A stretch of DNA of 64,000 nt, from the NCBI RefSeq assembly GCF_000764305.2, contig NW_025936008.1:124001-188000 (forward strand), in the 5' to 3' direction. Positions within the stretch are counted from its first letter, which is position 1. Each line of letters starts with the position of its first letter. The notes beneath the pieces were generated by a model. That model made no database searches and was not told where the DNA came from. It was given only the letters and a program-made list of their open reading frames with translations. Positions 60,378 through 64,000 of the stretch are shown in pieces. Both the position numbers and the translations under genes were made by a program. Source of the DNA: Hyalella azteca (taxonomy: Eukaryota > Arthropoda > Malacostraca > Amphipoda > Hyalellidae).

Positions 60378-60758
60378 TAAGCTAGCTAACACATTTAAAT
60401 TGTATATTGTAATCAATGCCTTATAAGAATTAGCTAAGCTGCTAGCTACGTACAATGTATTGCACACTTGATGCCTCTGTACTAAAAACATTCCATTTAT
60501 TGGAACCTAATACACACTAAAGGCAACAAGTTTATATACCAATTTATCATTCATAGTACATTTATACTAAAACATGAATAACAATGCCTCAATATAAATT
60601 AAAGACTGCCACTCAATATTTTTAAATATATGAAAAAATCAAAAAAATCAAATAAATAAAAAAAATAAAAAAAATCATAATTTTTTTATAAAAAATCAAG
60701 TGATTTAATCACATGATTTAATCATTTTGATTTAATCATTGCCAACCCTGACTTGAAG

Positions 60759-61392
60759 CACTAAAGAATGCTATGGTATATGTCACCCATGCTTGCATCC
60801 TTGGTCATGATGGTGAGCAGCAGACAGCAGCTCAGACTTTGCTACCATATAATCTCTTACTCTATAGAACAAAAAAAAAAAAAAACTATGGGCTATAGGA
60901 CAGCAAAGATTAACTCATGTGTTCACACTCAAATCAATAGCAAAACTGGATGGGATGAAAAGTTTAATTAGCAATCATGAGCTGTCAATGTCATGGAAGA
61001 CAGCCAACAAACTTGAAAAGTTTTTGAAGAGGGTGAAGTTACATAGCAGACAATGAGGCTAGTCAAACTTTATTTTAATCTTCATTTAAGAGATATTTTA
61101 ATCACATGGATTCTAATAAGGCACAGAGAAGGCTTTAACCAAGGCTATGACCAGAAATTTATTTGATATTTAAAATTAAACCTTAGATTTTTTTAAGGAG
61201 ATTAGGTATTTTCCTTAGCCATCCTTGTAAATTTGTATTTATGTTTTGCATATCAACATTATTATTATTGTTATTACCTTGCCTGTGTCTTGAGTTGTAA
61301 TTTATATTTTTTCAGATGCCTGCTTCCCTAAATGAATGACAAGTCCAAATTAAATTTGGAGATCTCTAGAGACTAAATGAATATTGTTGCAG
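60759..61392. other. no gene seen; left flank of the unidentified gene
   Basis: AT-rich DNA. A good pyrimidine tract and CAG at 61306-61315 could open a 5' UTR exon running to 61468, in which case translation would begin at ATG 61412. Confidence 0.4.
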
Positions 61393-63628
61393 TGATGCTA
61401 GTATAAGATTTATGATGGGGAGACTGGAAGAGCGTTTGGGTACAGGCCCAGTTTCGCGGTTTGATCTTGTAAGTTTTAAGAAAATAGTTTCAAATGTTTT
61501 TTATCAACAATTTGTTTCTACAATGATTCTTAAATGTATTTGTCATCCTTAGCAATCATAAATATGGAAGTTCTACTGTTTTTGAGATATATTTGTATTT
61601 TATTGATGATCTTGTTGATTTTTTCTATTGTATTGATATTTCATTGAATGGGCTTTGAAAATATAAATACTTTGTATTTCCCGCACTGATTCTTTCATAT
61701 CTGTCATTGTGATCCATTTCTTAACTGCAGGTCGCAGCTTCAGAGCATTCCTCTATGATAAAAAAGGATGAGGAATTATCCCTAGAAGAGGTGAGTAGGT
61801 ATTGCAGTTGAACATGGTAAATAAATTTATGCTTTTTTTCAACTTTGTGCTATATCATTTCCTGCTAAATTCTCTCACTATTTTTCATATTTTTTAGAAG
61901 TTACATCAATGAAAAACTTTTATGTATCTTTGGTCTAAGTCAAGATGAGTTATTTTAAAATTACCTGGTTGACTTGTACCTAAATTTTCACAGATGTTGC
62001 ATGCACAAGGATGCCCTTGCATAATAATTTTGCATTTTTGTACCAAAAATTTTACCATCTACTTCTAATGTGTTAAAAAATACATAAATATTTTAATATT
62101 TTATGATAATATTTTTTGTAATATTTTAATGCCTAATAGTAATAATTAATGTGTTAAAAAATAAATAATTGTTTCTATGTTCTTTTTTTGCTCCATGTTT
62201 ATCATTTGATGTGATGCTACATGGAGAAGTAACACTACTAAAATATGTTGATTCTATAATTTATAAGTTCTAACTTCCTTACTAGTGGTATTCCTGCTGC
62301 AAGTCAACTGAACCTCAGACCGCGAGCTATGACTTCTTTTGCCGAGGATGGCCTGATGATCCCCTCCATCCTAAAGTTGGATTTAAGGAGGACTCTTTTT
62401 CTGGCTTGACAAGTGAGTTTCTTGAATGTAATAATTTACTGCATCAACAAAAGAGCCTCAATAATAATATTGATGATGTTATTAAAAGAAAAATATGGTC
62501 CTTGATCACTCTATTTTTGTTCTCTGCCTAATTTTTTTCAAATGCTTTTATGACATATGACAGAATCTTTTCTAAAATTTCTGTGATTCAATCCCTTCCT
62601 TCTATTACCTTAATTTCATGCCAATTTATTTACCCTAATTTCTTTCTACATGCCATTCATTCCTTGCCTCTTATTCCTAGCCTCTGATTCCTGCAAGCTA
62701 TGTGTTATGCATGGTTTTATACCTCTTATTTCAAGCCCCTGATTACAAGTAAATATATACTACTGGTTTTCATGTCCCTTATTCCAAGCATATTTTGTCA
62801 TGCCTCTTCTTCTTAACCATTGATTCTAAGCACATGTTTTCATGCCTCTGATTCCTAGCCAATAGATTCATGTTTCTTTTTCAATTATCCATATCTTCTA
62901 CTTCTAATTGGTTTCTTCCGATTCATTCCTCATGAGTTCATGCATTTGATTTCATTCTTTTTCTTCTATTTATATATTTATTTGATGCAATGAGAGTTCA
63001 GTCTATGTTAACTCATATTGCCCATGATGCAGATGGTTGAGTTAGATAAAATGAAGATAGCTAACAATTTTTTAGTGTCCTCATCAGTATTGGATGCTGA
63101 CAAACAGTTCACTGAGAAACAACAAGAAGCTGAGGAAAGTTGCCGTAAACAATCTGAATCTCGTGAGTTACCATACCAAAGGATCACTTTGTTACAAAGA
63201 AGTATTTTATTGGTAAATTTTCTCCTCTTGTTGCTTCACCAAATCAGCAGGTTCTTTTTCAGAGAACAATTTGTGATCTAAGTTGCTATTTGATTTCGCG
63301 TTGGTGCCTGCATTCACACATGCCAGGAGGGTGGGCAAAGAAACTAAAAATTTTAATGCTTAAGATTACTTTTAATAAGCTGTTGGTGTTTCATTTGCCT
63401 GTTTGTGATCCATTTGTGTGAGAAATGTCTTCCTGGTTCTACCTGTCTTGTCCAACATGACAGGGTCTCATCCTGAGAGCAAGAGAAGCTCCCCGGACAC
63501 AGACCAGCTGCTGCCACGTGCTGATGGCATAAGAGCAGTGCGGTTTGTGCCTCCCGTGTACACCTCCAAACACGTCCGTGATGCAACGCAGGAGCTGGTG
63601 TGCTTTACCCCCGCCAGCCTTAAACAAA
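61393..63628 (+). CDS. unidentified multi-exon gene, 3' partial (and perhaps 5' partial)
   Basis: Five exons join in phase: 61393-61468, 61731-61790, 62286-62412, 63046-63162 and 63464-63628, with donors GTAAGT, GTGAGT, GTGAGT, GTGAGT and GTGAGA. Peptides include MMGRLEERLGTGPVSRFDL, then VAASEHSSMIKKDEELSLEE, then WYSCCKSTEPQTASYDFF and GWPDDPLHPKVGFKEDSF, a Gln/Glu-rich helix (QFTEKQQEAEESCRKQ), and RFVPPVYTSKHVRDATQEL. The start of exon 4 is the least sure: acceptor TTAG at 63045 keeps the frame, the stronger CAG at 63032 does not. The gene runs past the last donor at 63629, and earlier exons may exist. The CC pair and the GWPDDPLHPK block look conserved, but I do not recognise the family and assign no function. 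Confidence 0.6.
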
Positions 63629-63687
63629 GTGAGAGGCTGTTCTGTACTCACTGTAAAAACACTTATTGATGCTGAGACACTGTTCTT

Positions 63688-63868
63688 TGCAGTAGAGATG
63701 TGAGGGCTGCAGTAGAGAGATGTGAGGGCTGCAGTAGAGATGTGAGGGCTGCAGTAGAGAGATGTGAGGGCTGCAGTAGAGATGTGAGGGCTGCAGTAGA
63801 GATGTGAGGGCTGCAGTAGAGAGATGTGAGGGCTGCAGAAGAGATGTGAGGGCTGCTGTAGAGACATG
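63688..63868. repeat. 20-22 bp minisatellite in an intron of the unidentified gene
   Basis: About eight units of GAGGGCTGCAGTAGAGATGT, some with an extra GA. Each unit contains CTGCAG, an acceptor-like word but without a strong pyrimidine tract. It lies 60 bases after the last donor seen (63629). Confidence 0.9.
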
Positions 63869-64000
63869 AAGGTTGTGAAAGTTTTATTAGTTAGTTCAAC
63901 TAATGCATGCACTCCTTTCGTTGGATGCCAACTATAACATGTTACAATGATCACAAATTAATCAATAATAATCCATAGTTATAGATTTAGTTTAGTTTTG
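63869..64000 (+). other. intron continuation to the window edge
   Basis: AT-rich sequence after the minisatellite. No exon is seen before the end. Confidence 0.4.

Larger units (their letters stand above)
58662..60750. mobile_element. hAT-type element, non-autonomous, about 2.1 kb
   Basis: Terminal inverted repeats CTGGGTTGGCGAT (left) and CAGGGTTGGCAAT (right, inverted), with AT-rich sub-terminal arms full of GATTTATTTGATTTTTT words. The 8-bp target duplication ACTTGAAG is at 58654-58661 and 60751-60758. I see no hAT transposase. The interior has a 103-bp tandem duplication and a nested mariner-like element. Confidence 0.85.

Overview
This is AT-rich nuclear DNA from an animal, almost certainly an arthropod. 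Genes are split by introns with GT-AG borders. There is a pickpocket-type DEG/ENaC channel and a secreted C-type lectin. The spaces between genes are crowded with decayed transposons: LINEs, a tRNA-derived SINE, and hAT, piggyBac-like, Tc1/mariner and pogo-like elements. I cannot name the species. One assembly gap (184 N) lies at 36922-37105.

Layout. (1) 411-8093, plus strand: the 3' part of a very large serine/arginine-repeat nuclear protein gene, with one exon of about 6.4 kb and two short terminal exons; its 5' end lies left of the window. (2) 8.1-32 kb: a long gene-poor stretch with a LINE relic, a hAT MITE, two TTAA-flanked MITEs, several tandem repeats and a perfect 21-bp hairpin. (3) 32122-36073, minus: a complete four-exon gene for a secreted C-type lectin of 272 residues. 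A minisatellite begins right at its exon 3 splice donor. (4) 36.1-42.6 kb: repeats, including an inverted repeat around the assembly gap. (5) 42650-46456, minus: one uninterrupted 1268-codon frame that encodes three DEG/ENaC channel subunits joined head to tail. (6) 46.9-52.5 kb: a nest of mobile DNA in which a 42-bp minisatellite is split by LINE copies and a terminal-inverted-repeat element. A dimeric tRNA-derived SINE here shares its 3' tail with the LINE. (7) 53609-54094: a small CxxC protein, perhaps the N-terminus of a transposon-derived protein. (8) 55.2-60.8 kb: a pogo-like element, then a hAT element with an 8-bp target duplication that carries a shrunken mariner-like element. (9) 61393 to beyond 63628, plus: at least five exons of a conserved-looking gene I could not identify.

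The genes do not form an operon or pathway. The strongest candidate for something undescribed is the three-in-one DEG/ENaC frame. These channels are trimers, and this frame looks like a natural covalent trimer with non-equivalent subunits. Other points worth checking are the lectin intron minisatellite full of 5' splice-site sequences, the LINE/SINE tail sharing, and a repeat family with hammerhead-ribozyme-like core boxes.
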